The position numbers were made by a program, and so were the translations under genes. The notes below the pieces were generated by a model. That model ran no database searches. It was given only the letters and a program-made list of their open reading frames with translations, and was not told the DNA's origin. Of a stretch of DNA of 41,987 nucleotides, positions 1 to 8,450 are shown piece by piece. Each line of letters opens with the position of its first letter. Positions within the stretch are counted from its first letter, which is position 1. The stretch spans positions 1 through 41,987 of the forward strand of contig NZ_FOHW01000044.1 of the NCBI RefSeq assembly GCF_900111735.1. The letters run 5' to 3'. This DNA is from Pseudomonas graminis (lineage in GTDB: Bacteria; Pseudomonadota; Gammaproteobacteria; Pseudomonadales; Pseudomonadaceae).

Positions 1-194
1 TGGGACCGGCTTTAGCCGGGAAGGCGTCAGATGTCTCACCGCAAAATTGATGGCGTACGCACTGGCCCCTTCCCGGCTGAAGCCGGTCCCACTAACAGCA
101 TGCGTCCTGCCGCAAAAATGATGGGGTTTGCACTGGCGCTTCCCGGCTGAAGCCGGTCCTACTAAATGCAGGGCGCGCACTCAGTGGGACCGGC
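1..194. repeat. REP cluster upstream of thiD
   Basis: The core GGGACCGGCTTTAGCCGGGA occurs on the plus strand at about 1-26. Its inverted partner is at about 65-91, making a REPIN (two REPs in inverted orientation around a short spacer). A second inverted copy lies at about 139-165. A truncated core (GTGGGACCGGC) ends near 194. The second spacer repeats parts of the first (CCGCAAAAWTGATGG), so a partial tandem duplication that lost one arm is likely. No gene is seen before thiD. Confidence 0.85.
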
Positions 195-222
195 AAAAAC
201 TTTAGTGGTAAGCTCGCGCACC

Positions 223-1020
223 ATGAATATCTATAGCTCCCGCCCTGTTGTCCTCTGTCTCTCCGGCCACGATCCCAGTGGCGGCGCCGGCTTGCAGGCA
301 GATATCGAAGCCCTGCTCGCCCAGGGTTGCCACGCGGCTCCCGCCGTCACCGCCCTGACCATTCAGGACACCGTGAACGTCACTGACTTTCGCGTGCTGG
401 ATCGCGAGTGGGTGCTGGCGCAAGCCAATGCCGTGCTCAACGATTCCACCGTCGCAGCAGTGAAGCTGGGCATGCTGGGTTCGCTGGAGATGGTCGACAC
501 CGTCGTCGAACTGCTGGCGGCACATCCGCATCTGCCGATGGTCTGCGATCCGGTATTGCGCGCCGGTGGCGGCGGGCGTCTGGGCAAGGACGAAGTGGGT
601 TACGCGATGCGCGAGCGTCTGCTCCCGCTGGCCACCATCGCCACGCCAAACCTGCCGGAAGCGCGCATTCTGGCGGAGCTCCCTGAGGGCACCGCCGACG
701 AGTGCGCCGAGAAGCTGCTGCCGTTCTGTGAGCACTTGCTGATCACCGGCGGCCATGGCGATGAGCACGAAGTTCACAACCGCCTGTACATCCGCGGCGG
801 TCAGTCACGCACCTTTACCTGTCAGCGTCTGCCGGGCAGCTATCACGGCTCCGGCTGCACACTGGCCAGCGCACTGGCGGGCAGACTGGCCCAAGGTCAG
901 GACCTGATCGGTGCTGTGCAAATGGCGCTGGACTACACTTGGCGCACGCTGCGCGATGCCGAACAGCTGGGCCGGGGACAATTTGTTCCGCGCCGCCTGC
1001 CGCTGGATTTCTGCTCGTAA
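223..1020 (+). CDS. thiD: Hydroxymethylpyrimidine/phosphomethylpyrimidine kinase ThiD
   Basis: ThiD phosphorylates hydroxymethylpyrimidine and then its monophosphate, giving the pyrimidine half of thiamine in the cytosol. The 265-residue protein shows the ribokinase-fold signatures of the family: GHDPSGGAGLQADIEA near the N-terminus for substrate and nucleotide binding, and the GSGCTLASALA anion-hole region near the C-terminus containing the catalytic segment. An upstream in-frame ATG at 166 would add residues encoded by a truncated REP repeat, so ATG 223 (MNIYSSRPVVLCLSGHDPSG) is preferred. thiE follows after 23 bases, which fits one transcript for thiamine phosphate synthesis. No THI-box (TPP riboswitch) was recognised upstream. 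Length is normal for the family. Confidence 0.95.
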   Translation: MNIYSSRPVVLCLSGHDPSGGAGLQADIEALLAQGCHAAPAVTALTIQDTVNVTDFRVLDREWVLAQANAVLNDSTVAAVKLGMLGSLEMVDTVVELLAAHPHLPMVCDPVLRAGGGGRLGKDEVGYAMRERLLPLATIATPNLPEARILAELPEGTADECAEKLLPFCEHLLITGGHGDEHEVHNRLYIRGGQSRTFTCQRLPGSYHGSGCTLASALAGRLAQGQDLIGAVQMALDYTWRTLRDAEQLGRGQFVPRRLPLDFCS

Positions 1021-1043
1021 CGCCACGAAAAAGAGGCACCTTG

Positions 1044-1670
1044 ATGAGATTACGTGGCTTGTATGCCGTGACCGACAGCCAGCTGTTGGCCGGCAAATTC
1101 CTGTCTTACGTCGAAGCCGCCCTCGATGGCGGCGTGACCCTGCTGCAATACCGCGACAAATCCGGCGACGAGACCCGCCGCCTGCGCGAGGCCTCGGCGC
1201 TGCTCAAACTGTGCGAGCGCTACAAGACCCGCCTGATCATCAACGACGACGCCGAAGTGGCCGCGCGCCTGGGCGTTGGCGTGCATCTGGGGCAAACCGA
1301 CGGCTCGCTGCCGGACGCCCGCGCCCTGCTCGGTCACAAAGCCATTGTCGGTGCGACCTGCCACGCGCAGCTGGAGCTGGCCGACAAGGCCAAGACCGAC
1401 GGCGCCTCTTATGTCGCCTTCGGACGCTTCTTCAATTCCCAGACCAAACCCGGCGCACCGACCTGCAGCCTCGACCTGCTCAGCCAGGCGCGCAAACGCA
1501 TCAAGCTGCCGATTGCGGTGATCGGCGGCATCACCCTGGAAAACGCCGCGCCGCTGGTGGCCCATGGCGCCGATCTGCTGGCCGTCGTGCACGGGCTCTT
1601 CGGCGCGGAAACCACCCAGGAAGTCACCCGCCGCGCCCGCGCCTTCAACGATTTGTTCAAGCCCGCCTGA
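1044..1670 (+). CDS. thiE: Thiamine-phosphate synthase ThiE
   Basis: ThiE couples hydroxymethylpyrimidine pyrophosphate (the ThiD product) with thiazole phosphate to form thiamine monophosphate. The 208-residue TIM-barrel protein carries the expected LYAVTD start, GGVTLLQYRDK, the VGATCHAQLE segment, GASYVAFGRFF and the phosphate-binding VIGGITLENA. ATG 1044 is chosen because MRLRGLYAVTD is the usual N-terminus and an AAAGAGGC ribosome binding site precedes it. A longer in-frame extension back into thiD looks spurious. It sits between thiD and hemL, as in other Pseudomonas. Confidence 0.95.
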   Translation: MRLRGLYAVTDSQLLAGKFLSYVEAALDGGVTLLQYRDKSGDETRRLREASALLKLCERYKTRLIINDDAEVAARLGVGVHLGQTDGSLPDARALLGHKAIVGATCHAQLELADKAKTDGASYVAFGRFFNSQTKPGAPTCSLDLLSQARKRIKLPIAVIGGITLENAAPLVAHGADLLAVVHGLFGAETTQEVTRRARAFNDLFKPA

Positions 1671-1683
1671 TTCTGAATCAGGC
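1665..1683 (+). terminator. Short hairpin over the thiE stop codon
   Basis: GCCTGATT and AATCAGGC form a perfect 8-bp stem with a CTG loop that includes the thiE stop codon. No T-tract follows, so this may be an RNA 3'-end or stability element between thiE and hemL rather than a full terminator. Confidence 0.35.
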
Positions 1684-1727
1684 CGGTTACGCACTCATTC
1701 ATTCCCGATTCAAACAGAGACCTCATC

Positions 1728-3011
1728 ATGTCCCGTTCTGAAACCCTCTTCGCCAATGCCCAGAAACACATCCCCGGCGGTGTCAATTCGCCGGTCCGTG
1801 CGTTCAAAAGCGTCGGTGGCACGCCGTTGTTCTTCAAACACGCGGTCGGCGCTTACGTCACCGATGAAGACGACAAGCGTTACGTCGATTACGTCGGTTC
1901 GTGGGGCCCGATGATTCTGGGCCACAGCCACCCGGACGTGCTGGATGCCGTGCGCAAGCAGCTGGAACACGGCCTGTCCTACGGCGCACCGACCGCGATG
2001 GAAACCGAGATGGCCGATCTGGTCTGCTCGATCGTGCCGTCGATGGAGATGGTGCGCATGGTCAGCTCCGGCACCGAAGCGACCATGAGTGCGATCCGCC
2101 TGGCCCGAGGTTTTACCGGCCGGGACAGCATTATCAAATTCGAAGGCTGCTACCACGGCCACTCCGACAGCCTGCTGGTGAAAGCCGGTTCGGGCGCGCT
2201 GACCCTGGGCGTGCCGAGTTCGCCCGGCGTGCCGGCGGCCTTCGCCAAACACACGCTGACCCTGCCGTTCAACGACATCGACGCGGTCAAGGCGATGCTG
2301 GCTGACGTCGGCCAGGAAGTGGCGTGCATCATCGTCGAGCCTGTAGCCGGCAACATGAACTGCGTGCCGCCTGCGCCGGGTTTCCTGCAAGGCCTGCGCG
2401 AAGCCTGCGACGAGCACGGTGTGGTGCTGATTTTTGATGAAGTAATGACCGGTTTCCGCGTTGCCCTCGGCGGGGCGCAGGCTTACTACGGCGTTAAGCC
2501 GGACCTGAGCACGTTCGGCAAGATCATCGGCGGCGGCATGCCGGTCGGCTGTTTCGGCGGCAAGCGCGAGATCATGTCGCACATCGCGCCGCTGGGTCCG
2601 GTGTATCAGGCTGGCACGCTGTCGGGTAACCCGCTGGCGATGGCGGCGGGTCTGACCACCCTGCGCCTGATCAGCCGCCCGGGTTTCCACGACGAACTGA
2701 GTGCGTTCACCACGCGCCTGCTGGAAGGCCTGCAACAGCGCGCCGACGCTGCCGGCATCCCGTTCGTGACCACCCAGGCGGGCGGCATGTTTGGCCTGTA
2801 CTTCAGCGACGCCAAAGAAATCGTCACCTTCCAGGATGTGATGACCAGCGACGCCAATCGCTTCAAGCAATTCTTCCACCTGATGCTGGAAGGCGGCGTG
2901 TACCTGGCGCCAAGCGCGTTCGAAGCCGGCTTCACCTCTATCGCCCACGGCGAGGCAGAGTTGCAGCAGACGCTGGACGCCGCAGAAAAGGCGTTCGTCC
3001 AGCTGAAGTAA
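1728..3011 (+). CDS. hemL: Glutamate-1-semialdehyde 2,1-aminomutase HemL
   Basis: HemL is a PLP enzyme that isomerises glutamate-1-semialdehyde to 5-aminolevulinate, the committed precursor of haem and other tetrapyrroles in the C5 pathway. The 427-residue protein has full family length. It contains the N-terminal PGGVNSPVRAF motif, the class-III aminotransferase region with FDEVMTGFR, and the Schiff-base lysine in STFGKIIGGGMPVG. The start ATG 1728 (MSRSETLFANAQKHIPGGVN) has a GAGA purine stretch upstream. A strong hairpin follows the stop directly, so it is probably the last gene of the thiD-thiE-hemL group. Confidence 0.97.
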   Translation: MSRSETLFANAQKHIPGGVNSPVRAFKSVGGTPLFFKHAVGAYVTDEDDKRYVDYVGSWGPMILGHSHPDVLDAVRKQLEHGLSYGAPTAMETEMADLVCSIVPSMEMVRMVSSGTEATMSAIRLARGFTGRDSIIKFEGCYHGHSDSLLVKAGSGALTLGVPSSPGVPAAFAKHTLTLPFNDIDAVKAMLADVGQEVACIIVEPVAGNMNCVPPAPGFLQGLREACDEHGVVLIFDEVMTGFRVALGGAQAYYGVKPDLSTFGKIIGGGMPVGCFGGKREIMSHIAPLGPVYQAGTLSGNPLAMAAGLTTLRLISRPGFHDELSAFTTRLLEGLQQRADAAGIPFVTTQAGGMFGLYFSDAKEIVTFQDVMTSDANRFKQFFHLMLEGGVYLAPSAFEAGFTSIAHGEAELQQTLDAAEKAFVQLK

Positions 3012-3019
3012 CGGGCAGA

Positions 3020-3043
3020 CCGGGCGGAAGGGATTCCGCCCGG
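3020..3043 (+). terminator. Hairpin after hemL
   Basis: CCGGGCGGAA pairs perfectly with TTCCGCCCGG (10 bp) around a GGGA loop, starting 9 bases after the hemL stop. The usual T-tract is missing, so it could be a weak intrinsic terminator or a 3'-end stabilising hairpin. Confidence 0.6.
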
Positions 3044-3078
3044 GCCTCGGCGCCGTCTGGTGTTACGACTGCTGCGCA

Positions 3079-3200
3079 GCCGATCGCGGGACAAGCCACG
3101 CTCCTACACCACAGTGTTTGCTGCGCTGCATCCGTATGCTGGGCAATGGAAGGTTTGTAGGAGCGTGGCTTGTCCCGCGATCTGGCGCGTAGCGGCAGCA
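3079..3200. repeat. REPIN of a second REP family
   Basis: The arm ATCGCGGGACAAGCCACGCT CCTAC at about 3083-3107 is inverted at about 3155-3182 (GTAGGAGCGTGGCTTGTCCC GCGAT), giving a REPIN with a spacer of about 48 bases. The right flank (CTGGCGCGTAGCGGCAGCAAAC) resembles the flank of the repeat near 35740. The rest of the 400-base gap before the Sel1 gene (3201-3412) holds no gene that can be supported. The only other clear signal there is the GAGGTAA ribosome binding site near 3395. Confidence 0.8.
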
Positions 3201-3412
3201 AACGTGCATCAGCCAGCGTTTTCAGGAGCAGCCATGGCCCGAAAGCGTCATTATGCAGCGGCAAAACCTCCTGAATTCAGCGTTGTAAGGCCCGCGCAGC
3301 AGAAAATCAGTAAAGACTTTGTAAGGTTGCCCTCGCTTATTTCATAATGCGCAGCCAGCACGTTTAGCTGGACGGGCATGCCCGCACCTTTTTCAGAGGT
3401 AAGTCGACTTCC

Positions 3413-3979
3413 ATGAATCGCACCGGCCGCACCCTTGCATTGGGCTGCCTGTTGCTTCTTCATCCCCTGCTGGCTAATGCAGGTGGCAACTCGTTGTTGA
3501 TCCCAGCGGTGGGTCGTTGCACCCTCAATACCCAGCCAGACAACCTGCCAGCAGCGTTGTCCGCTTGTCAGCAGGCGGCTCAGGATGGGGATGCGCAGGC
3601 GCAATACGAGTTGGGGGAGTTCTATTACGAGGGCAAAAGTGCGCCACGTGACTTGCCCCAGGCACTCAACTACTTCGAAAAAGCTTCGTTGCAGGGGCAC
3701 GCCCAGGCGCAGTACCAACTGGGCTTGATGTTCTTTCGTGGCGAAGGGGTGCAGGCCAATAACATTCAGGCGTATATCGTGCTGAAGATGGCCGCGGTCA
3801 ACGGTTCGGAAGATGCGCTGGATCAGGCGGACGAAGTATCCGCGCAAATGAAGCGCGAAGATCTGGAAGTGGCCACACAGGTGCTCGGGCAGATCTTCCG
3901 CAAATACCTGGCGGAGCTGCAAACGGCCGAAGGACGCACACCGTTTGCGCCCTTCCCTGATGACAGCGCCAAGCCCTGA
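3413..3979 (+). CDS. Secreted Sel1-repeat (TPR-like) protein
   Basis: The 188-residue protein begins with a signal peptide (MNRTGRTLALGCLLLLHPLL then ANA), predicted to be cleaved near residue 23, so it is probably periplasmic. The central part carries Sel1-like repeats: roughly residues 60-95 (AQYELGEFYYEGKSAPRDLP) and 96-132 (AQYQLGLMFFRGEGVQANN), with a degenerate third unit. Sel1 repeats are alpha-solenoids used for protein-protein contacts; no catalytic motif is seen and the partner is unknown. A GAGGTAA ribosome binding site supports ATG 3413. Its stop is only 6 bases from the convergent DUF1820 stop. The same gene lies between hemL and miaB in other pseudomonads. Confidence 0.85.
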   Translation: MNRTGRTLALGCLLLLHPLLANAGGNSLLIPAVGRCTLNTQPDNLPAALSACQQAAQDGDAQAQYELGEFYYEGKSAPRDLPQALNYFEKASLQGHAQAQYQLGLMFFRGEGVQANNIQAYIVLKMAAVNGSEDALDQADEVSAQMKREDLEVATQVLGQIFRKYLAELQTAEGRTPFAPFPDDSAKP

Positions 3980-3985
3980 CCTGGA

Positions 3986-4312
3986 TTACTTGTCCGGCAT
4001 CGGCATCGGAAACGGCATGACGTTGCCGGTGTGACGCGCTTCGGTGATCTTCGCTGTGCCCATCCGCTCGACTTCATCGATTCGCACAATGGAGTGCATC
4101 GGCACGAAGCTGCGCACCACACCATCGAACTGCGCCTTGAGCTTCTCTTCGCTGGGGTCGACCACGACGGTGGTGCGCTCGCCGAAGACGAATTCTTCTA
4201 CTTCCAGGAAACCCCACAGATCACTCTGATAGATCTGTTTGGCGTACATCTCGAACACCTGTCCCTGGTTGAGAAAAATCACCTTGTAGATTGGAGCTTC
4301 GCGTTTGGTCAT
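3986..4312 (-). CDS. DUF1820 family protein
   Basis: This small cytosolic protein (108 residues, MTKREAPIYKVIFLNQGQVF) matches my memory of the DUF1820 family conserved in Pseudomonas and relatives beside miaB. It has no signal peptide, membrane segment or catalytic motif. The fold is probably a small beta-rich domain, and a methionine/proline-rich tail (MPFPMPMPDK) ends it. Function is unknown. It is divergent from miaB with 131 bases between start codons, and convergent with the Sel1 gene. Confidence 0.8.
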   Translation of the reverse strand: MTKREAPIYKVIFLNQGQVFEMYAKQIYQSDLWGFLEVEEFVFGERTTVVVDPSEEKLKAQFDGVVRSFVPMHSIVRIDEVERMGTAKITEARHTGNVMPFPMPMPDK

Positions 4313-4380
4313 AACAGGCAGGCAGTGGTCAGCGTTTTGAAAAGGGCGCGAACTATAGCATGCCGCTGGTTAGACGACGC

Positions 4381-4409
4381 TAGGAAGCCGGGGCCCGCAT
4401 CCCTATAAT
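4381..4409 (+). promoter_or_regulatory. Candidate sigma-70 promoter for miaB
   Basis: A consensus -10 hexamer TATAAT is at 4404-4409, 35 bases before the miaB ATG. At 17-base spacing the -35 is only a weak match (TAGGAA, 4381-4386). This would place the transcript start near 4416. Confidence 0.45.
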
Positions 4410-4443
4410 GCGCGGTTCTTTGAATCACCTGATGAACCCCCGC

Positions 4444-5772
4444 ATGGCCAAGAAGCTTTACATCGAAACCCACGGTTGCCAGATGAACGAGTACGACAGC
4501 TCGCGCATGGTAGATCTGCTGGGCGAACATCAAGCACTGGAAGTCACGGCACGGGCGGAAGACGCTGACGTCATCCTGCTCAACACCTGTTCGATCCGCG
4601 AGCGGGCGCAGGACCGGGTGTACTCCCAGCTTGGCCGCTGGCGCGAATTGAAGCTGGCAAACCCTGAGATGGTCATCGCCGTCGGTGGCTGCGTGGCGAG
4701 TCAGGAAGGCGCGGCCATCCGCGACCGCGCGCCTTACGTCGACGTGGTGTTCGGCCCCCAGACGCTGCACCGTCTGCCGGAAATGATCGACGCGGCCCGC
4801 ATCACGCGCCTGCCACAGGTCGACGTCTCGTTCCCCGAAATCGAAAAATTCGACCACTTGCCCGAGCCCCGTGTCGATGGGCCGAGCGCTTATGTGTCGG
4901 TCATGGAAGGCTGCAGCAAGTACTGCACGTTCTGCGTGGTGCCTTACACCCGCGGGGAAGAAGTCAGCCGGCCGTTCGACGACGTCATTAACGAGGTGCT
5001 TCATCTGGCCGAGAACGGCGTGCGTGAAGTGACCCTGCTGGGCCAGAACGTCAACGGCTATCGCGGCACGACCCACGACGGGCGCCTCGCTGACCTGGCC
5101 GAACTGATCCGCGTGGTTGCCGCCATCGACGGCATCGACCGTATTCGCTACACCACCTCGCACCCGCTGGAATTCTCCGACAGCCTCATTCAGGCTCACG
5201 CCGAAGTGCCGGAGCTGGTAAAGCATCTGCATTTGCCCGTGCAATCAGGTTCCGACCGGATTCTCGCGGCGATGAAACGCAATCACACGGTGCTCGAATA
5301 CAAGTCACGCCTGCGCAAGCTGCGTGCGGCGGTGCCGGACATCTGCATCAGCTCCGACTTCATCGTCGGCTTCCCGGGCGAAACCGAGAAGGATCACCTG
5401 CAAACCATGAAGCTGGTGGAAGACGTGGGCATGGATTTCTCCTACTCCTTCGTTTACAGCGCACGTCCCGGCACACCCGCGGCCGATCTGGCCGACGACA
5501 CGTCCGATGAAGTGAAGAAAGAACGCCTCAAGCAGCTCCAGGACCTGATCAACCGTCAGGGCCTGGACATCAGCCGCAAGATGGCCGGCACCGTGCAGCG
5601 CATTCTGGTCACCGACTATTCGAAGAAGGACCCCGGCGAATTGCAGGGCCGTACCGAGAACAACCGGATCGTCAATTTCCGCTGCGACAACCCCCGGCTG
5701 ATCGGCCAGTTCACTGACGTCTACATCGACAGCGCCCAACCCCACTCGCTGCGCGGGTCGTTGTTGCAATAA
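4444..5772 (+). CDS. miaB: tRNA-2-methylthio-N6-dimethylallyladenosine synthase MiaB
   Basis: MiaB is a radical-SAM methylthiotransferase that adds a methylthio group to i6A37 of tRNAs reading UNN codons. The 442-residue protein has the N-terminal UPF0004 domain with its three auxiliary cluster cysteines (HGCQMN, NTCSIRE, GGCVASQEG), the radical-SAM motif CSKYCTFC near residue 155, and a C-terminal TRAM domain ending LRGSLL. An ATG 36 bases upstream is in frame, but MAKKLYIETHGCQMNEYDSS is the normal family N-terminus, so ATG 4444 is chosen. The next gene is 263 bases downstream; that gap contains no recognisable gene or terminator with a T-tract. Confidence 0.97.
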   Translation: MAKKLYIETHGCQMNEYDSSRMVDLLGEHQALEVTARAEDADVILLNTCSIRERAQDRVYSQLGRWRELKLANPEMVIAVGGCVASQEGAAIRDRAPYVDVVFGPQTLHRLPEMIDAARITRLPQVDVSFPEIEKFDHLPEPRVDGPSAYVSVMEGCSKYCTFCVVPYTRGEEVSRPFDDVINEVLHLAENGVREVTLLGQNVNGYRGTTHDGRLADLAELIRVVAAIDGIDRIRYTTSHPLEFSDSLIQAHAEVPELVKHLHLPVQSGSDRILAAMKRNHTVLEYKSRLRKLRAAVPDICISSDFIVGFPGETEKDHLQTMKLVEDVGMDFSYSFVYSARPGTPAADLADDTSDEVKKERLKQLQDLINRQGLDISRKMAGTVQRILVTDYSKKDPGELQGRTENNRIVNFRCDNPRLIGQFTDVYIDSAQPHSLRGSLLQ

Positions 5773-6035
5773 GCCAAAGCGCCCCAATGTAGTCGCCACG
5801 CATGTTTTTTTGTGTGCAGGCCCGGGCGTTGAATCAGGGGCCGGACAGCCGCCATACGTCGGCTGCACCGGCGCGCGATTCGCTTGGCGGGCCCGGCGGG
5901 CTGTCTGTTAGAGCGTGTCCTGCCGGGCGTCTGCGCAGCTCATTTATCCATTAGTGAGCGAACCCTTCCGGACACTGCCTGCAGGGGTTATCCTTCACGT
6001 CACTTCACATTGCCGTCGGGCGGCCCAAAACCACT

Positions 6036-7052
6036 TTGAACGCACCTATCGAACCACATCGCTTTACCCTCGAACCTATCGAGGCTCACCGCTTCGCCAA
6101 TCTGTGCGGGCAATTCGACGAGCATTTGCGCTTGATCGAACAGCGCCTGGACATCGAGATCCGCAATCGCGGAGGCCAGTTCGAGATGATCGGCGAGCGC
6201 AAACAAACCACCTCGGCAGAGAACCTGCTGCGCCGGCTGTATCGGGAAACGAAAGCGACCGAGCTGTCACCGGACATGGTCCATCTGTTCCTGCAGGAAT
6301 CCGGCGTCGAAGAGCTGGACAACCACCCTGCTGCCGAAGTCGGCGTCGCTCTGCGTACCAAGAAAGGCATGATTCGCCCGCGCGGCTTGAATCAGCAGCG
6401 GTACGTAAAGGAAATCCTCGCCAACGATATCAACTTCGGCATCGGTCCGGCCGGTACCGGCAAGACCTATCTGGCGGTGGCCGCTGCGGTGGATGCGCTT
6501 GAGCGCGAGACCATTCGCCGCATCCTGCTGGTGCGTCCTGCCGTAGAAGCGGGCGAGAAGCTCGGCTTCCTGCCCGGCGACCTGTCCCAGAAAATCGACC
6601 CGTACCTGCGCCCGCTGTATGACGCGCTGTACGAAATGCTCGGCTTCGAATACGTCGCCAAGCTGATCGAGAAGCAGGTGATCGAAGTCGCGCCGCTGGC
6701 CTACATGCGTGGTCGTACCCTTAATAACAGCTTCATCATTCTCGACGAGAGTCAGAACACTACCGTCGAGCAGATGAAAATGTTCCTGACCCGTATCGGC
6801 TTCGGCTCCACGGCCGTGATCACCGGTGACGTCACCCAGATCGACTTGCCCAAGGGCACGAAATCCGGTCTGAACCACGTCATCGACGTGCTCAAGGACG
6901 TGCCGGGCATCAGCTTCACCCACTTCAAGCCCAAGGACGTCGTGCGCCATCCGCTGGTGCAGCGCATCGTCGAAGCGTACGAACGCTACGAGGAACGCAG
7001 CGACACTCCGGCCGCCCCCCAGGGTTCACGGGACAATCACCGCGATGCTTGA
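6036..7052 (+). CDS. ybeZ: PhoH-like ATPase YbeZ
   Basis: This P-loop protein of the PhoH family is thought to work with the endoribonuclease YbeY in RNA/ribosome metabolism. The 338-residue sequence has Walker A GPAGTGKTYLA around residue 145, Walker B FIILDESQNTT, and the downstream TRIGFGSTAVITGDVTQID segment typical of the family. The start is a TTG: MNAPIEPHRFTLEPIEAHRF is the family N-terminus and no ATG or GTG lies at that position. No strong Shine-Dalgarno is visible before it. The last 8 bases overlap ybeY, consistent with translational coupling. Confidence 0.93.
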   Translation: MNAPIEPHRFTLEPIEAHRFANLCGQFDEHLRLIEQRLDIEIRNRGGQFEMIGERKQTTSAENLLRRLYRETKATELSPDMVHLFLQESGVEELDNHPAAEVGVALRTKKGMIRPRGLNQQRYVKEILANDINFGIGPAGTGKTYLAVAAAVDALERETIRRILLVRPAVEAGEKLGFLPGDLSQKIDPYLRPLYDALYEMLGFEYVAKLIEKQVIEVAPLAYMRGRTLNNSFIILDESQNTTVEQMKMFLTRIGFGSTAVITGDVTQIDLPKGTKSGLNHVIDVLKDVPGISFTHFKPKDVVRHPLVQRIVEAYERYEERSDTPAAPQGSRDNHRDA

Positions 7053-7575
7053 GCTGGATCTGCAACTCGCGAGTCAGGCCAGCGCCCCGAGCGAAGCCCA
7101 ATTCCGCCTCTGGTGTGAAATGGGCCTGCGCCAGCGTTCGGCCGACTCGGAACTGACCATTCGCCTCGTCGACGAAGCCGAAGGCCGAGAGCTGAACAAC
7201 ACGTGGAGGCACAAGGATTACGCCACCAACGTGCTGTCGTTTCCTGCCGACGTCCCCGACGAGATGCTGGATATTCCGCTGCTGGGCGATCTGGTCATCT
7301 GCGTGCCTGTGGTCACCCGTGAAGCCGCTGAACAGGGCAAGTCACTGGATGCCCATTGGGCGCATCTGGTCATTCACGGCTGTCTGCATTTGTTGGGCTA
7401 CGATCACATCGATGACGACGAAGCCGAAGAGATGGAAGCGCTGGAACGGGAGTTGCTTGCAGAGCTTGGCTATCCGGATCCTTACGCAGACGACGAATCT
7501 GTCGACGCTCTCCATCCAGAAGCGGCCAATTCCGACACACCCCATTCAGAAACATCAGCCAAGGATCACGAGTAA
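7045..7575 (+). CDS. ybeY: Endoribonuclease YbeY (rRNA maturation factor)
   Basis: YbeY is a metal-dependent single-strand endoribonuclease needed for 16S rRNA 3'-end maturation and late 70S quality control. The family zinc motif H-x3-H-x5-H is seen as HGCLHLLGYDH near residue 113, preceded by the conserved NVLSFPAD segment. Length is 176 residues; the acidic tail after about residue 150 is longer than in E. coli and poorly conserved. The start overlaps the 3' end of ybeZ and corC begins 5 bases after its stop, so the genes are in one operon. Confidence 0.96.
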   Translation: MLELDLQLASQASAPSEAQFRLWCEMGLRQRSADSELTIRLVDEAEGRELNNTWRHKDYATNVLSFPADVPDEMLDIPLLGDLVICVPVVTREAAEQGKSLDAHWAHLVIHGCLHLLGYDHIDDDEAEEMEALERELLAELGYPDPYADDESVDALHPEAANSDTPHSETSAKDHE

Positions 7576-7580
7576 GGGCT

Positions 7581-8423
7581 ATGAGCGAAGACCGATCGAG
7601 CAACGGGCAAAAGTCATGGTTGGGCAAACTGACCCAGGCATTTGCCCATGAGCCGAAAAACCGCCAGGAGCTGCTGGAGCTGCTGCGCGAAGCCCATCAG
7701 AACAAGCTGCTGGACAGTGAAGCGCTGGCCATCGTAGAAGGCGCCATTCAGGTCGCCGACCTGCAGGTGCGCGACATCATGGTGCCGCGTTCGCAGATGA
7801 TCAGCATCAAGGCCAGCCAGACCCCACGCGAATTTCTGCCGGCCGTTATCGACTCGGCGCACTCGCGCTACCCGGTCATCGGCGAAAGCCACGATGACGT
7901 GCTGGGCGTATTGCTCGCGAAGGACCTGCTGCCGCTTATTCTCAAGGAAGACGGTGGCAGCGGCGACGTGAAAAGCCTGCTGCGTCCGGCGACCTTCGTC
8001 CCTGAATCCAAACGCCTGAACGTGCTGTTGCGGGAATTCCGCGCCAACCACAATCACATGGCCATCGTCATTGACGAATACGGCGGCGTGGCGGGGCTGG
8101 TGACCATCGAAGACGTGCTCGAGCAAATCGTCGGCGACATCGAAGATGAGCACGATGTCGAGGAAGACAGCTACATCAAGCCGCTGCCCAGTGGCGACTT
8201 TCTGGTCAAGGCGCTGACCCCGATCGAGAGCTTCAACGAGTTCTTCGACAGCGGGTTCTCCGATGACGAATTCGACACCGTCGGCGGTCTGGTGATGAAC
8301 GCGTTCGGGCATCTGCCCAAGCGTAATGAAATCACCGAAATCGGCGCGTACCGTTTCCGCATCCTGAATGCCGACAGCCGTCGTATTCACTTGCTGCGCC
8401 TGAGCCCGATCAACCGCACGTAA
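7581..8423 (+). CDS. corC: CorC/YbeX family CBS-domain protein
   Basis: The 280-residue cytosolic protein has a short N-terminal region, a CBS-domain pair at about residues 65-190 (VRDIMVPRSQMISIKA and later MAIVIDEYGGVAGLVT) and a C-terminal CorC/HlyC transporter-associated domain (about 200-275, FDTVGGLVMNAFGHLPKRNE). The family is linked to magnesium/cobalt efflux and, in E. coli, to ribosome-related phenotypes with its YbeY/YbeZ neighbours. It lacks the transmembrane DUF21 domain of larger paralogues. An AAGGGCT ribosome binding site precedes ATG 7581. The gene lies 27 bases before lnt. Confidence 0.93.
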   Translation: MSEDRSSNGQKSWLGKLTQAFAHEPKNRQELLELLREAHQNKLLDSEALAIVEGAIQVADLQVRDIMVPRSQMISIKASQTPREFLPAVIDSAHSRYPVIGESHDDVLGVLLAKDLLPLILKEDGGSGDVKSLLRPATFVPESKRLNVLLREFRANHNHMAIVIDEYGGVAGLVTIEDVLEQIVGDIEDEHDVEEDSYIKPLPSGDFLVKALTPIESFNEFFDSGFSDDEFDTVGGLVMNAFGHLPKRNEITEIGAYRFRILNADSRRIHLLRLSPINRT

Positions 8424-8450
8424 ACGCCCTACCCGTTTTAAGGAATGTAA

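Noticed and set aside
1..222. Possible TPP riboswitch upstream of thiD
   Set aside because: No THI-box consensus was found; the region is filled by REP repeats.
5773..6035. Possible small gene between miaB and ybeZ
   Set aside because: Frames here have no ribosome binding site or family resemblance and run on in the wrong frame into ybeZ.
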